A stretch of DNA of 26,333 bases from Bacillota bacterium (GCA_029555925.1 JAKPQU010000251.1:1-26333); one strand, 5' to 3'; shown: positions 1 through 8,727, counted from the first letter of the stretch. Made by a program: numbers and translations. The notes: generated from the letters alone by a model not told the origin.

Positions 1-6
1 TCTTCC

Positions 7-34
7 CGTCACGCGTCACGCGTTACGCGTTACG
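7..34. repeat. Heptamer array, four CGTYACG units
   Basis: Four exact, back-to-back 7-bp units: two CGTCACG, then two CGTTACG. Each unit is a palindrome around its central base. The array ends 31 bp before the first gene's start codon. It may be part of a MITE-like element cut by the window edge, since the other arrays sit in or near such elements. Confidence 0.9.
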
Positions 35-65
35 AATATAAACCAGAAAGGGATGTATATTTACA

Positions 66-1634
66 ATGTCAAAAAAATTTCTAATCTCAATCATCGTACT
101 GAGTATTATATCTGGTATCATCATAGCCGGCTGCAGTGACAGCGGCTCTAATCAGATAACTGTGCCTCCGACAGTTACGTCAACTGCTATACCTGACCTT
201 GTCACTATAAAGGGCCAGGCTCTTGAGATAAACGGCACGCCCATACCGAATGCCTTTGTTGTATGTGTAAACCAGGGATTGTCCGCTTCTCTTTCTACTC
301 TTGCAGATAACGTTGGAAATTATCTCTTCAAGAATCTTCCTCCCGGAAATTACAGGATAGAAATCTGGCGTTCCGAGGGAGAGCATAATTCATCTCCTGG
401 AAGCCCGATAGGAGCAGTAAATATAACTGTTATAGAAGGAACAATTACTGTAAATGTTACGGCAGGAAAAATAGACCCTACTGCAACGCCGACTGTAACA
501 CCTGCTGTGACGAATACTCCGACTGTGACACATACGCCGTCATGGCCAACAAACACACCTGGATGGCCTACGAATACTCCAAAAGCAACGAATACGCCGG
601 GAGGCACTACGAATACACCTACAAATACGCCAACACCTTCATGGAAATATGTGGGTAATGCCAAAATTTCGGCAGGAGTAGCACATGGTATATCCCTGTA
701 TGTATATAATGGAACACCTTATATAAGTTATACGGATTTTGCAAATGGTGGTAAATGCACAGTAATGATGTACAACGGAACAGCCTGGAATCCTGTAGGT
801 AATCCTGGATTTTCTCCATATTCTATTACTGATGCTACATCGCTGTATATATACAATGGAATACCTTATGTAGCTTATGCAGATGAGGGACTTACAGTAA
901 AGGTGTATAACGGAACAAACTGGGTAACTGTAGGTAATGAAAGATTTACAGGATTCGGGGCTGATTATCCATCTCTGTATGTATATAATGGAACTCCTTA
1001 TGTGGCTTTTAGGGACCTTTCAGTAGATTACAAGTGCACAGTAATGAAGTTTAACGGAACAAACTGGATAATCCTGGGTAATTCAGGAATTTCACCGGAT
1101 GACTGTGGTACGCCAAGTCTGCATGGTTACAATGAAACACCTTATGTGGCTTTTAATTGGAATGATGTTCCGCCAATGAAGTTTAATGGAACAAACTGGG
1201 CCAATGTAGGCACAGAGAAATTTAATATGTGGACAAGTTCTCTGTATGTATACAGTGGCACGCCTTATGTAGCTTTTGGAGATTCTACAAATGGAGATAA
1301 GGCCAGAGTAATTAAGTATAACGGAACAAGCTGGGTAACTGTAGGTAATGCCGGATTTTCGGAAGGAGAAGCATTGATATACCCCAGAGGCCTGTATATA
1401 GACAATGATGAAACGCCTTATCTGGCTTATTGCGATGAAACATGTGGAGGTAAGGCCACGGTAAAGAAATTTGATGGAACAAACTGGGTAACTGTAGGCA
1501 CTGCCGGGTTTTCGCCAGCATTTGCAGAGTGGCTCTCTCTGTCTGTGTCCGATGGAATACCTTATGTGGGTTATATTGATTGGGTAGACGGAGAATTCGG
1601 ACTTAAGGCTTCAGTAATGAAGTTTTCTAATTAG
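66..1634 (+). CDS. Secreted lipoprotein with seven propeller-like repeats
   Basis: Predicted 522-aa surface lipoprotein. A hydrophobic signal (residues 5-22) ends in a lipobox with Cys23 (IIAG before C). Residues ~46-133 resemble a carboxypeptidase-regulatory-like beta-sandwich (GQALEINGTPIPNAFV, then a GNYLFKNLPPGNYRIEI core). Residues ~136-190 are a Thr/Pro linker of repeated TNTP. The rest holds seven repeats of about 45-55 aa with the core SLYVYNGTPYVAY-D followed by V-KFNGTNWVTVG. Seven repeats fit a seven-bladed beta-propeller, which is an inference. AAGG at 49-52 is the likely ribosome binding site. Role probably extracellular binding or adhesion; no catalytic motif seen. A hairpin terminator follows. 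Confidence 0.8.
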   Translation: MSKKFLISIIVLSIISGIIIAGCSDSGSNQITVPPTVTSTAIPDLVTIKGQALEINGTPIPNAFVVCVNQGLSASLSTLADNVGNYLFKNLPPGNYRIEIWRSEGEHNSSPGSPIGAVNITVIEGTITVNVTAGKIDPTATPTVTPAVTNTPTVTHTPSWPTNTPGWPTNTPKATNTPGGTTNTPTNTPTPSWKYVGNAKISAGVAHGISLYVYNGTPYISYTDFANGGKCTVMMYNGTAWNPVGNPGFSPYSITDATSLYIYNGIPYVAYADEGLTVKVYNGTNWVTVGNERFTGFGADYPSLYVYNGTPYVAFRDLSVDYKCTVMKFNGTNWIILGNSGISPDDCGTPSLHGYNETPYVAFNWNDVPPMKFNGTNWANVGTEKFNMWTSSLYVYSGTPYVAFGDSTNGDKARVIKYNGTSWVTVGNAGFSEGEALIYPRGLYIDNDETPYLAYCDETCGGKATVKKFDGTNWVTVGTAGFSPAFAEWLSLSVSDGIPYVGYIDWVDGEFGLKASVMKFSN

Positions 1635-1653
1635 AATTTTAATTTTCTAAAGC

Positions 1654-1714
1654 GATGAGCCGGATTCCCAGGGCATAGCCAAAGGAAATATCCGGCTCAT
1701 CCCTGTTTGTTTTT
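1654..1714 (+). terminator. Probable terminator after the lipoprotein gene
   Basis: A perfect 12-bp stem, GATGAGCCGGAT (1654-1665) with ATCCGGCTCATC (1690-1701), encloses a 24-nt loop and is followed by a T-rich run (TGTTTGTTTTT). It lies between convergent genes and may also stop leftward transcription of the Rpn gene. Confidence 0.65.
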
Positions 1715-1748
1715 CCCTCTTGCTTCTTTTCTACTCCTGTTATCACGG

Positions 1749-2678
1749 TCAAAATTCCTGTTCATTCATCTCCAGTATTCCTGCTATTTCTTTTCTGTCC
1801 ATACCGGCCAGAAGCATTTTCCTGGCAGACTCGATTTTCCCCTTTTTAATTCCTTCTTCACGCCCTTCTTTCTTTCCCTCTTCACGCCCTTCTTTCTTTC
1901 CCTTTTTAAATATATCTTTTTCAAATTTATCCAGTGTCTCAAGCAACATAGGACGCACCTCCATTTCATCTAATTTGCTGAGATCCAGTTCAACATGTTT
2001 CTTCCCCAGTATCCCTCTGACCCATAAGCCAAAATCTCTCTGTAATTCTTTATTTACTTCTTTTTTTAATATTTTTACCGTATCGTCTATTATGTCTACA
2101 AGTTCATTTATTTCACTCAATTCTATTAAAAAAAGTCTGGCTACGAGGTTTTCTATATCTTTTAATGCTTCCCTGGGGAAATCATTTTCCTCTATTTTAT
2201 AATAAGTGAATTGGGGAATATATTTACGTATAGAAGGCCATGAAATATCAATTAATTCACTTATATGCAGGGGTGCCGACCATTTACGTTTTCCATTATA
2301 TAACAATATTGGAAATACGGGAGGAAGTTTGTCCGGTAAAGGCTTTTTCTTTTTCTTTTTTTCCTTTAATAAATGCTCGTAAAATAATCCGATATATGTC
2401 ATTAACCGTAATGACATGAATTTATCCACTGTTGCTTGAAAGTCAATAAGAATATAGATATATGCTTCTTTCCCGTCTATGTTTAACGTCCATATTACAT
2501 CTGTCTCACGGGCTCTGAAACCGGATGATACAAAGCTTGACTTTACAGGTTTGAGAGTAGAGTAATCTATTTTATCAATAAATTCTTCTTTTACAAAAGA
2601 TTTTATTAGATCCTATACCATCCTTGGATGAGAAAATAGTAGTTTATATCCTCTATCACTGAATTTTTCTCTATCCAT
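1749..2678 (-). pseudogene. Rpn-family PD-(D/E)XK nuclease/transposase, in-frame stop
   Basis: Resembles Rpn (recombination-promoting nuclease / Transposase_31-like) proteins. Reading from ATG at 2678 gives MDREKFSDRGYKLLFSHPRM, typical of the family start, then V and a TAG at 2613-2615 (codon 22). The same frame then runs open to 1749 (226 aa from the internal Met at 2429). The nuclease core lies upstream of that Met: RETDVIW, then a hydrophobic strand and DFQATVD, giving the D...D-x-Q arrangement of the PD-(D/E)XK fold. The C-terminus has the family's lysine/glutamate repeats (KKEGREEGKKEGREEG). A CAG-to-TAG change would explain the break, if it is not a sequencing error. A product starting at 2429 would lack the active site, so I call it a pseudogene. 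Confidence 0.75.
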
Positions 2679-2959
2679 TTCCCTGAAGCTCCTTCATGTG
2701 AACACTATCTGTCAGTGTTTCCAATACTGTAAATATTCCCTCTTTTATCATGTTACCACGATGTTTTTTTATTTTCAATAGATTCTTCTAAAAGCAACTT
2801 TTATCTTTATTTGTTCAAAATATTGTTTTGTATTAATTGATTTTTTTTCTGATAAAATGTAAACTGTATATAATTTTATATTTATGATATAAAATTTACC
2901 GGCTCTGTGCCGGGTGATTTATTGACCTGGCCATAAGCATTTAATAAATGTCGTGCTCC

Positions 2960-2987
2960 CGTCACCCGTCACGCGTTACGCGTTACG
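2960..2987. repeat. Heptamer array, four units
   Basis: Units are CGTCACC, CGTCACG, CGTTACG and CGTTACG, nearly the same order as at 7-34. It lies between divergent transcription units. Confidence 0.9.
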
Positions 2988-3069
2988 AGAACTTATATGT
3001 ATTATTTATACTCACCTCAGTAAAAGATATAAACAGATCCTTCCCCGGAGCTTTCGCTAAAAATTTTTC

Positions 3070-3098
3070 TTGTATATTCTTATTTCCAGTATTATAAT
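3070..3098 (+). promoter_or_regulatory. Possible sigma70 promoter for the 3166-5788 operon
   Basis: TTGTAT (3070-3075), a 17-bp spacer and a perfect TATAAT (3093-3098), 68 bp before the start codon. The -35 box is weak (3 of 6), and such pairs are easily found in AT-rich DNA. Confidence 0.35.
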
Positions 3099-3165
3099 TT
3101 TATAAAAAAGTATTACTTAAAGTATCATAATTTTAAAATTAATAATATTATGCAGCAACGAATCT

Positions 3166-5061
3166 ATGAATAGAAATAATTTCACTTTAGACATAATAAA
3201 GATAAGCATCGCTCTATTATTATTTATGTTGTTAGTGGTAAATATTCTGAAGATAGATAATATAGAAAAAGCCTTTATAGTAAATGACCGAAAATTAAAC
3301 CTTGTTCTGGATTTAACTTTTGAAACAGCCAGACTTGTAGAGAAAATAAAGGAATTTTTTAATCCCTGCAGCCAAAGCTGTACAGAAGATGTAAAAAATT
3401 ATCTTGTCGAAGAAAAAGATTTTATCGTTGCTCCTGACGAAACAAAAACTGACGGTACTATTACAAGATATTTCGGCCCCGATCCGAAGGATCTCAATCC
3501 CCTTACCGTAAACGTTCCGGATGTGTATGACTCTGTTCACCATTACTGCCTCCTTCCTTTTGCCAGGAGGCATAGAGATGACCCTTCTCTCTGGAAACCT
3601 GCGCTGGCTGAAAGGGTGGAAATTACAGATGATTATAAAGCATATATTATTCATCTGAGAAAAGGAGTCACGTGGCAAAAACCTTCTGTTAACCTGACTA
3701 AACCTGAATATAAGTGGCTTAAAGGAGAACATTATGTCACTGCACAGGATGTTAAATTCACTGTCGATCTCATTCTGAACCCGGCTGTAGAAACAGCCGG
3801 TAATAATTTTCAAAATTTTTCCTCATGTGATGTTATAGATGATTATACTGTAATATTTAAATGGAAAAAGAAATTATTTAGTAATTTGAGCAGTACCCTG
3901 GGTTTTACTCCTGTGCCGAAATTTATATATGGTTTTGATGAACATGGCAAAGCATTTCCGAAAGAAACACTGGGATTAAATTTCAATCGCCACTGGTATA
4001 ACAGAAAGTTCATAGGATGTGGCCCCTATGAATTTGTTTCTTATGAGCCGGGAGTAATAATAAAGTTAAAAAGAAATGAAGATTACTTCGGAGAAAAGCC
4101 TGCTATTAAAGAAATAAACTGGCTTATATATGACGATCGTCTGAGTCATATTCGGAAATTAAAGAACAGGGAACTTGATTTTGTTGTTATTACGCCTGCC
4201 TGGTACAGGGAAGAGATACTTAATGGGAAAAAGGACTCGCCTTTTAAAAACGGCCAGATTAATTATCATAAATTTCTATATTATTCTTATTCCTATATAG
4301 GATGGAATATGAATAAGCCTTTATTTTCCGACAAAAAAGTCCGTCATGCCATGTCTTATGCCTTTAATGGTAAGGAAATACTCGAAAGTGTCTTTCTCGG
4401 TCTCGGCAAATTAATAAGCGGTCCTTTTTATCCTGACAGCCCTTATTATGATCAGACAATAAAGCCTTTTGAGTTTGACCTTCATAAAGCAAAAAAACTT
4501 CTCTCAGAAGCGGGATGGGAAGATAAAAATGGTGACGGTATTCTGGAAAAAGAAAGGGACGGAAGATTGAGAAAATTTGAATTTACTCTGCTTCTTTTCG
4601 GAAGAAACCCCGAGTGGATTGCCACAGCAAACATATACAGGGAAAATCTTCTGAAGATTGGAATAAAAATGAATGTGCAGAAACTCGACCGTTCGATTAT
4701 GCAGAAAAAAATAGATGACAGAGACTTTGATGCTTTTACGGGTAACTGTACAATAAAATGGGAGCCTGACCTTTATGAAACGTGGCATTCTTCGCAGGCC
4801 ATGATAAAAAGTTCAAACAGAGTCGGTTTTCGTAACGAAGAAGCGGATAAAATCATTGAAGAGCTCATGGTTACTTTTGATAAGGAAAAACAGATAGAAC
4901 TGTGTCATAAATTTCATAAAATTATCAATCAGGAGCAGCCATGTACTTTTTTTCGTTCTCCTGTGGTAATTTATGTATGGCAGAATTACGTAAAGAATGT
5001 AAATTTTCAAAAAGTCAGGCCTCATGCCGATTCAATGACATGGTATATAGATAAAAATTAA
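3166..5061 (+). CDS. Membrane-anchored family-5 solute-binding protein
   Basis: 631-aa protein of the SBP_bac_5 (peptide/nickel) family. A hydrophobic segment (residues ~8-28) with no lipobox suggests an N-terminal membrane anchor. A spacer to about residue 95 precedes the ligand-binding domain. Family features include GPDPKDLNPLT, the LRKGVTWQKP strand, YVTAQDVKFTVDLIL, GCGPYEFVSYEPG and DKKVRHAMSYAFNGKEI. Family members bind oligopeptides or similar ligands outside the membrane and normally pass them to an ABC transporter, but no permease or ATPase gene is nearby. It is followed after 13 bp by a radical SAM gene, so the two are probably co-transcribed. No strong ribosome binding site precedes the ATG. 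Confidence 0.85.
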   Translation: MNRNNFTLDIIKISIALLLFMLLVVNILKIDNIEKAFIVNDRKLNLVLDLTFETARLVEKIKEFFNPCSQSCTEDVKNYLVEEKDFIVAPDETKTDGTITRYFGPDPKDLNPLTVNVPDVYDSVHHYCLLPFARRHRDDPSLWKPALAERVEITDDYKAYIIHLRKGVTWQKPSVNLTKPEYKWLKGEHYVTAQDVKFTVDLILNPAVETAGNNFQNFSSCDVIDDYTVIFKWKKKLFSNLSSTLGFTPVPKFIYGFDEHGKAFPKETLGLNFNRHWYNRKFIGCGPYEFVSYEPGVIIKLKRNEDYFGEKPAIKEINWLIYDDRLSHIRKLKNRELDFVVITPAWYREEILNGKKDSPFKNGQINYHKFLYYSYSYIGWNMNKPLFSDKKVRHAMSYAFNGKEILESVFLGLGKLISGPFYPDSPYYDQTIKPFEFDLHKAKKLLSEAGWEDKNGDGILEKERDGRLRKFEFTLLLFGRNPEWIATANIYRENLLKIGIKMNVQKLDRSIMQKKIDDRDFDAFTGNCTIKWEPDLYETWHSSQAMIKSSNRVGFRNEEADKIIEELMVTFDKEKQIELCHKFHKIINQEQPCTFFRSPVVIYVWQNYVKNVNFQKVRPHADSMTWYIDKN

Positions 5062-5074
5062 GGAGGGGCACAGT

Positions 5075-5788
5075 ATGAATATTCATCGTATAACTTATAA
5101 TCCCGGTATAAAATCCTGTTCTTTATATTTTATCGGATGTAATTTCAAATGTATGTGCTGTTACTGGAAGCAGATATACGGAAAGGTAAATTTCAGGGAA
5201 TTAAAATTGCTGAATATAACGGAAGTAATCGATATATTAGAACCTGTTAAGCCGGAAAACATTTATATATTAAGCGGTGATCCTGTGGAAAATGAGGAAT
5301 TCAATCAACTGCCGGCAGTTCTTTCCGGTAAATTCGGATGTAAGATAAGACTCAATACAAATGGTTATATAATGCCATCTATGGAGGGCATAACCCATAT
5401 ATCAATATCAATAAAAGCAGTTACGGAAGAGTTACATAAAAAATATACAGGCAGATCTGTCAGACAGTGTCTTCATAACTTTAAAATGGCCGGTAAATCA
5501 GGTATAGAACTATCTTCTTCCTCTGTTTATATTCCGGGACTTATCGAAAAAGAAGAAATAGAAAAAATAGCCAGATTTATTGCCACTGTAGATGAAAATA
5601 TTCCCTATCGTGTTATAGGTTATATGAAAGTAAACGGATTGCCTTTCCGTGAGCCTGATTACCATGAAGTTGAAGAAGTATCGCACATAGCAGGTAAATA
5701 TCTTAAAAATGTGATTTTTTCCCGTTCATCAGGGGAAGATTACAGTAATATAAAGGATCTATTTACAAATAATTTGAGAAAATTGTAA
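5075..5788 (+). CDS. Radical SAM protein
   Basis: 237-aa radical S-adenosylmethionine enzyme. The [4Fe-4S] motif CxxxCxxC is Cys22, Cys26 and Cys29 (GCNFKCMCCYW), preceded by YNPGIKSCSLYF as in pyruvate-formate-lyase-activase-like members. A Gly-rich SAM-contact region follows (IYILSGDPVENEEF). ISISIKAV and VYIPGLIEKEEIEKIARFI fit later strands of the partial barrel. No accessory cluster domain is seen; the size suits an activase or a small-molecule enzyme. AAGGAGGGG (5060-5068) overlaps the stop codon of the solute-binding protein gene, which suggests translational coupling. The substrate cannot be inferred. Confidence 0.85.
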   Translation: MNIHRITYNPGIKSCSLYFIGCNFKCMCCYWKQIYGKVNFRELKLLNITEVIDILEPVKPENIYILSGDPVENEEFNQLPAVLSGKFGCKIRLNTNGYIMPSMEGITHISISIKAVTEELHKKYTGRSVRQCLHNFKMAGKSGIELSSSSVYIPGLIEKEEIEKIARFIATVDENIPYRVIGYMKVNGLPFREPDYHEVEEVSHIAGKYLKNVIFSRSSGEDYSNIKDLFTNNLRKL

Positions 5789-5810
5789 TACTGACCTGAG
5801 CATAAGCAAT

Positions 5811-5943
5811 TATAGTTAGTTTCATAACTATCCATAAATAATGACCTCGTAATGCGTAAAGCGTAATGCGTGATGCGTGACGGTTTTAATCGCACATCAC
5901 ACATTACATATCATGGATTACGAGATTATTGAAACTAACTATA
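5811..5943. mobile_element. MITE-like element with 7-bp target duplication
   Basis: 133-bp non-coding element with inverted ends TATAGTTAGTTTCA (5811-5824) and TGAAACTAACTATA (5930-5943). It is flanked by perfect direct repeats AAGCAAT (5804-5810 and 5944-5950), as expected of a transposed element. Inside is a run of heptamer-related units (AATGCGT, AAGCGT, GATGCGTGACG), then a decayed mirror of the same. It sits between convergent genes, and the right duplication overlaps the last base of the stop codon of the gene at 5950-7659. No transposase is encoded. Confidence 0.75.
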
Positions 5944-5949
5944 AAGCAA

Positions 5950-7659
5950 TCAATTTACTGTTTTCAACTTCCCTGTTACAATCAGGGTGCAATAAAATCC
6001 TTCCAGGTTTCCGGGAGCCGAATTCCATATTTCGTCATTTTCCCGGGGCCAGCCGGTAACTCTCCTGCCATCAAGAGTAAAAAAGAGTATTCTCTTTTCA
6101 TAACAGCTTATAAAGGGAAGAGTTTCATTTGTAATTCGTGCAAGTTTCCTTACAAGCTCTTTTTCTTCCGCAGGATCAAATGTTTTATCAAGTTTTTTTA
6201 TAATTTCCGGGATATGTTCGCCCATAAGTTCTGAAGGAAGGCCGCAGGCTGATTGAATTAATTCCCCTTCTTTATAAAAACAGTTGAATGAAAAAGAAGG
6301 ATGTCCGTATTTGCTTAATTGAGGGCCTATATCTGCAGCAAGATGGAATTCGGAATTTTTAACGGCTGTCCCGTAAAGATCTAATGGAACTATACGTATT
6401 TCCGAAAAAAAGCCAAATTTATTTAATTGACCGGAAGCTGCTTCTGCCAGAAGTATAACATCATTCAGATCAGGAGCTATAATGTCCAGAGAAACTTTTT
6501 TATTTTCAGATGTTAACCAGTAATTTTTTTCTTTATTCTTCCTGTAGCCATTATTCAGAAGTATATGTTCGGCCTTACTCAGATTATGCTCATAGAGAGT
6601 TAGAGATTTATAAAATTTTTCATCAAACCACTCTTTTCTTGAGGATTTCGGAATTCCCGTGCTGTAATCATCTACTGTATCTCCATATGTGCAGGCAATC
6701 TGCCTTATCATATCTCTGTCCAGAATATGGGCTATGGCCTGACGCATTGCAAGATCATTCACAGGTTTTTTCTTGCAGTTATAAATCAAGCCATATTCAC
6801 TTTTATCTGACGGAGTAAAAAGATGAATATGTTTATTTTTTTTAAGTATTTCCCTGGAAACATCATAAGGACAGGCAGGTGTGACTCCGTCTACATCACC
6901 GCAGAGGAGGTAAGACCATACTACCTGATTGGTACCCCATCTGACAATGTGCACTTTATTAATACTTACCTTATCTTTATCATAGTAATCAGAGAATTTT
7001 TCAAGGATTATATCGGAAGAGGTAACTTTTTTTATTCGAAAAGGGCCTGTCCCTACAGGAAGTTCAGGACGATATTTATATAAAACTTCTCTGATTTTCT
7101 GATCTTTTATTTCATTACCTTCCAGATTTTTATTTTTCATTTCTGCTATTAAATCAACCCGGTGCCCGAATATATGTGCCGGAGAAGTAATTCTTTCCGT
7201 GAGGGCTCTTATAATATTTAGGGGAGAAGCTTCTTTCCATATGAACACAACGGTATGTTCATCAGGACATTCTATATCTTTCAGATTTTTCCATATTTCC
7301 ATATTTTTGATATATCCTGTATAAAAAGTGGTTCTTACGTCTGGACCGGAAAATTTCTTCCCGTCATGCCAGAATACACCTTTTTTCAATTTAACTGTAA
7401 GTATAAGATTATCTTTACTTATCTTGAAGGATTCTCCGAGACGGGGTATATAAACCCTGGATGTGGGAATATAGTCAAAGAGAGGTTCGTAAATATATAC
7501 AGAAGCTGTATTCATACCGCCTGGTGCCCATGGATTTCCGTGGTATGCAGGAGGAATATCCCAGGTACCTGCAGTGTAGAAAACACCTTTTTCAGGAGCT
7601 TTTACGGCACAGGAAGTCAGGTTTAATAAAATCAGAAGGGTAAATAAAATTTTTCTCAT
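5950..7659 (-). CDS. Family-5 solute-binding lipoprotein
   Basis: 569-aa SBP_bac_5 protein. The signal peptide ends in a lipobox with Cys17 (LTSC), so it is a lipoprotein, unlike the anchored paralogue at 3166. Family landmarks: YIYEPLFDYIP, LTVKLKKGVFWHDGKKFSGPDV, GTGPFRIKKVTSSDIILEKF and DLAMRQAIAHILDRDMI. It starts 9 bp after the S51-like gene (8727-7669) on the same strand, so the two are likely one operon. This fits peptide capture plus hydrolysis or amide chemistry, though that pairing is only suggested by context. No permease genes lie nearby. Its stop codon abuts the MITE-like insertion. Confidence 0.87.
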   Translation of the reverse strand: MRKILFTLLILLNLTSCAVKAPEKGVFYTAGTWDIPPAYHGNPWAPGGMNTASVYIYEPLFDYIPTSRVYIPRLGESFKISKDNLILTVKLKKGVFWHDGKKFSGPDVRTTFYTGYIKNMEIWKNLKDIECPDEHTVVFIWKEASPLNIIRALTERITSPAHIFGHRVDLIAEMKNKNLEGNEIKDQKIREVLYKYRPELPVGTGPFRIKKVTSSDIILEKFSDYYDKDKVSINKVHIVRWGTNQVVWSYLLCGDVDGVTPACPYDVSREILKKNKHIHLFTPSDKSEYGLIYNCKKKPVNDLAMRQAIAHILDRDMIRQIACTYGDTVDDYSTGIPKSSRKEWFDEKFYKSLTLYEHNLSKAEHILLNNGYRKNKEKNYWLTSENKKVSLDIIAPDLNDVILLAEAASGQLNKFGFFSEIRIVPLDLYGTAVKNSEFHLAADIGPQLSKYGHPSFSFNCFYKEGELIQSACGLPSELMGEHIPEIIKKLDKTFDPAEEKELVRKLARITNETLPFISCYEKRILFFTLDGRRVTGWPRENDEIWNSAPGNLEGFYCTLIVTGKLKTVN

Positions 7660-7668
7660 AAATTACAG

Positions 7669-8727
7669 CTACTTTTCAGAAATCGGTATCAATTCGGGGC
7701 CTTCTTCTGTATCCCTTATGTGCCATCCAAGAGACAGAATTTCTTTTCTCAATCTATCAGCTTCTGTCCAGTTTTTTTCTTTACGGACTTTTTCTCTTTC
7801 TCTTACAAGTTTACTTATTCTTTCAGGAACCATGGAGCTTTTATCTATTTCTGCTTTGTTAACACTCTTTATATCTTCCCAGACCGATGTTGATACATAA
7901 TCATTTAAATCAGGTCTCTGAATAGATCCCAGGGTTTTAAAAGGAAATATCGTTTTATCAGGGAAAAAACTTTCCTTTCCATCTTTTATTAATGTAACTC
8001 CTCCGAGACCTGATACAAAAGCTTCTTCTTTCTCCAGATCTATTATAAGAGCAGTATGTTCATCAATTCCGATTACAGGTATTGAAGGGAGTAGGCCCAT
8101 CATGGTTTTAAATCTCTCTTTCCCGATGAAACAGCAGCTAGTATCAAGCTCTTTACCTCCTTCTGTATTATTCCAGTGTGGCATAAAAACCAGATTTAAT
8201 CCCATAGGGCCGAATAAGTTAAGACCTTTATGCCAGTAAAGTTCTTCTCCTGCTTTATATATTTCATATACAGGTAATGAGTAAAGCCCTGCGGCAATAG
8301 TAGCTGCACTTGCCATAACAAGAGCTGCTCCTGTGGCATGTTTTGCAAGAACATATGACCATAGCAGACTGTTTTGTAACTGTTTTACTGTATAAGTAGG
8401 ACTTCCCGGCCCGAGGAAAATATAATTTGAACTGAGAACAGGGGAGAGGATTTCTGCTCTGTCAGGACTGAAAGGGGTCATTTTTTTTCGTGCAGGTATA
8501 ATATGAACTTCAGGCTGAAAATTTACAAGATGTTTCTTTAAAAAGTCCTCTATTTTCCCCGCTACTATGGCAGAATTTGGCTGAAATCCCGCAGGAGTTT
8601 CCAGGATAGATACTTTTATGGAATCCTTTATTTGTTCCATAATCCGTTCATGGACTTTCCGCCCGTGAGGAGCTATTTCTCCGGAGCCAAACAGAGCTAT
8701 AATTCCGAAATTCGGAGATTGTAACAT
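7669..8727 (-). CDS. Peptidase S51/class I GATase-like protein with CysRS-like tail
   Basis: 352-aa cytosolic protein (no signal peptide). Residues 1-~290 look like the class I glutamine amidotransferase-like / peptidase S51 (cyanophycinase-like) fold. Visible motifs are IIALFGSGEIAPHG near the start, FLGPGSPTY, a nucleophile-elbow-like VMASAATIAAG with Ser140, and MPHWNNTEGG with a likely catalytic His. Residues ~300-344 (ISKLVREREKVRKEKNW, then EADRLRKEILSLGWHIRDTEEG) closely resemble the extreme C-terminal helical segment of cysteinyl-tRNA synthetase. The ribosome binding site reads AAAGGGGGGA. Such fusions may be mis-named as CysRS; the catalytic core of CysRS is absent. Role may be hydrolysis of a peptide or amide; the substrate is unknown. 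Confidence 0.7.
   Translation of the reverse strand: MLQSPNFGIIALFGSGEIAPHGRKVHERIMEQIKDSIKVSILETPAGFQPNSAIVAGKIEDFLKKHLVNFQPEVHIIPARKKMTPFSPDRAEILSPVLSSNYIFLGPGSPTYTVKQLQNSLLWSYVLAKHATGAALVMASAATIAAGLYSLPVYEIYKAGEELYWHKGLNLFGPMGLNLVFMPHWNNTEGGKELDTSCCFIGKERFKTMMGLLPSIPVIGIDEHTALIIDLEKEEAFVSGLGGVTLIKDGKESFFPDKTIFPFKTLGSIQRPDLNDYVSTSVWEDIKSVNKAEIDKSSMVPERISKLVREREKVRKEKNWTEADRLRKEILSLGWHIRDTEEGPELIPISEK

Larger units (their letters stand above)
2679..3165. other. Gene-free interval, 487 bp
   Basis: AT-rich interval between the divergent Rpn remnant and the solute-binding protein gene. It holds a small hairpin (CCGGC 2899-2903, GCCGG 2909-2913), a stretch TGACCTGGCCATAAGCA (2923-2939) that resembles the sequence left of the MITE-like element at 5792-5808, the heptamer array at 2960-2987, and a promoter-like pair at 3070-3098. 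No convincing small gene was found. Confidence 0.6.

Noticed and set aside
350..664. 104-aa minus-strand frame with GVFVG repeats
   Set aside because: It mirrors the Thr/Pro linker of the lipoprotein, which is supported by a signal peptide and homologous repeats.
1720..2202. 160-aa plus-strand reading frame rich in Ser/Phe
   Set aside because: It is the antisense of the Rpn gene; its composition (SFFPSS repeats) simply mirrors the Lys/Glu repeats on the other strand.
2899..2913. Hairpin CCGGC-TCTGT-GCCGG as a terminator
   Set aside because: Only five pairs, no T-run, and it lies upstream of both flanking genes.
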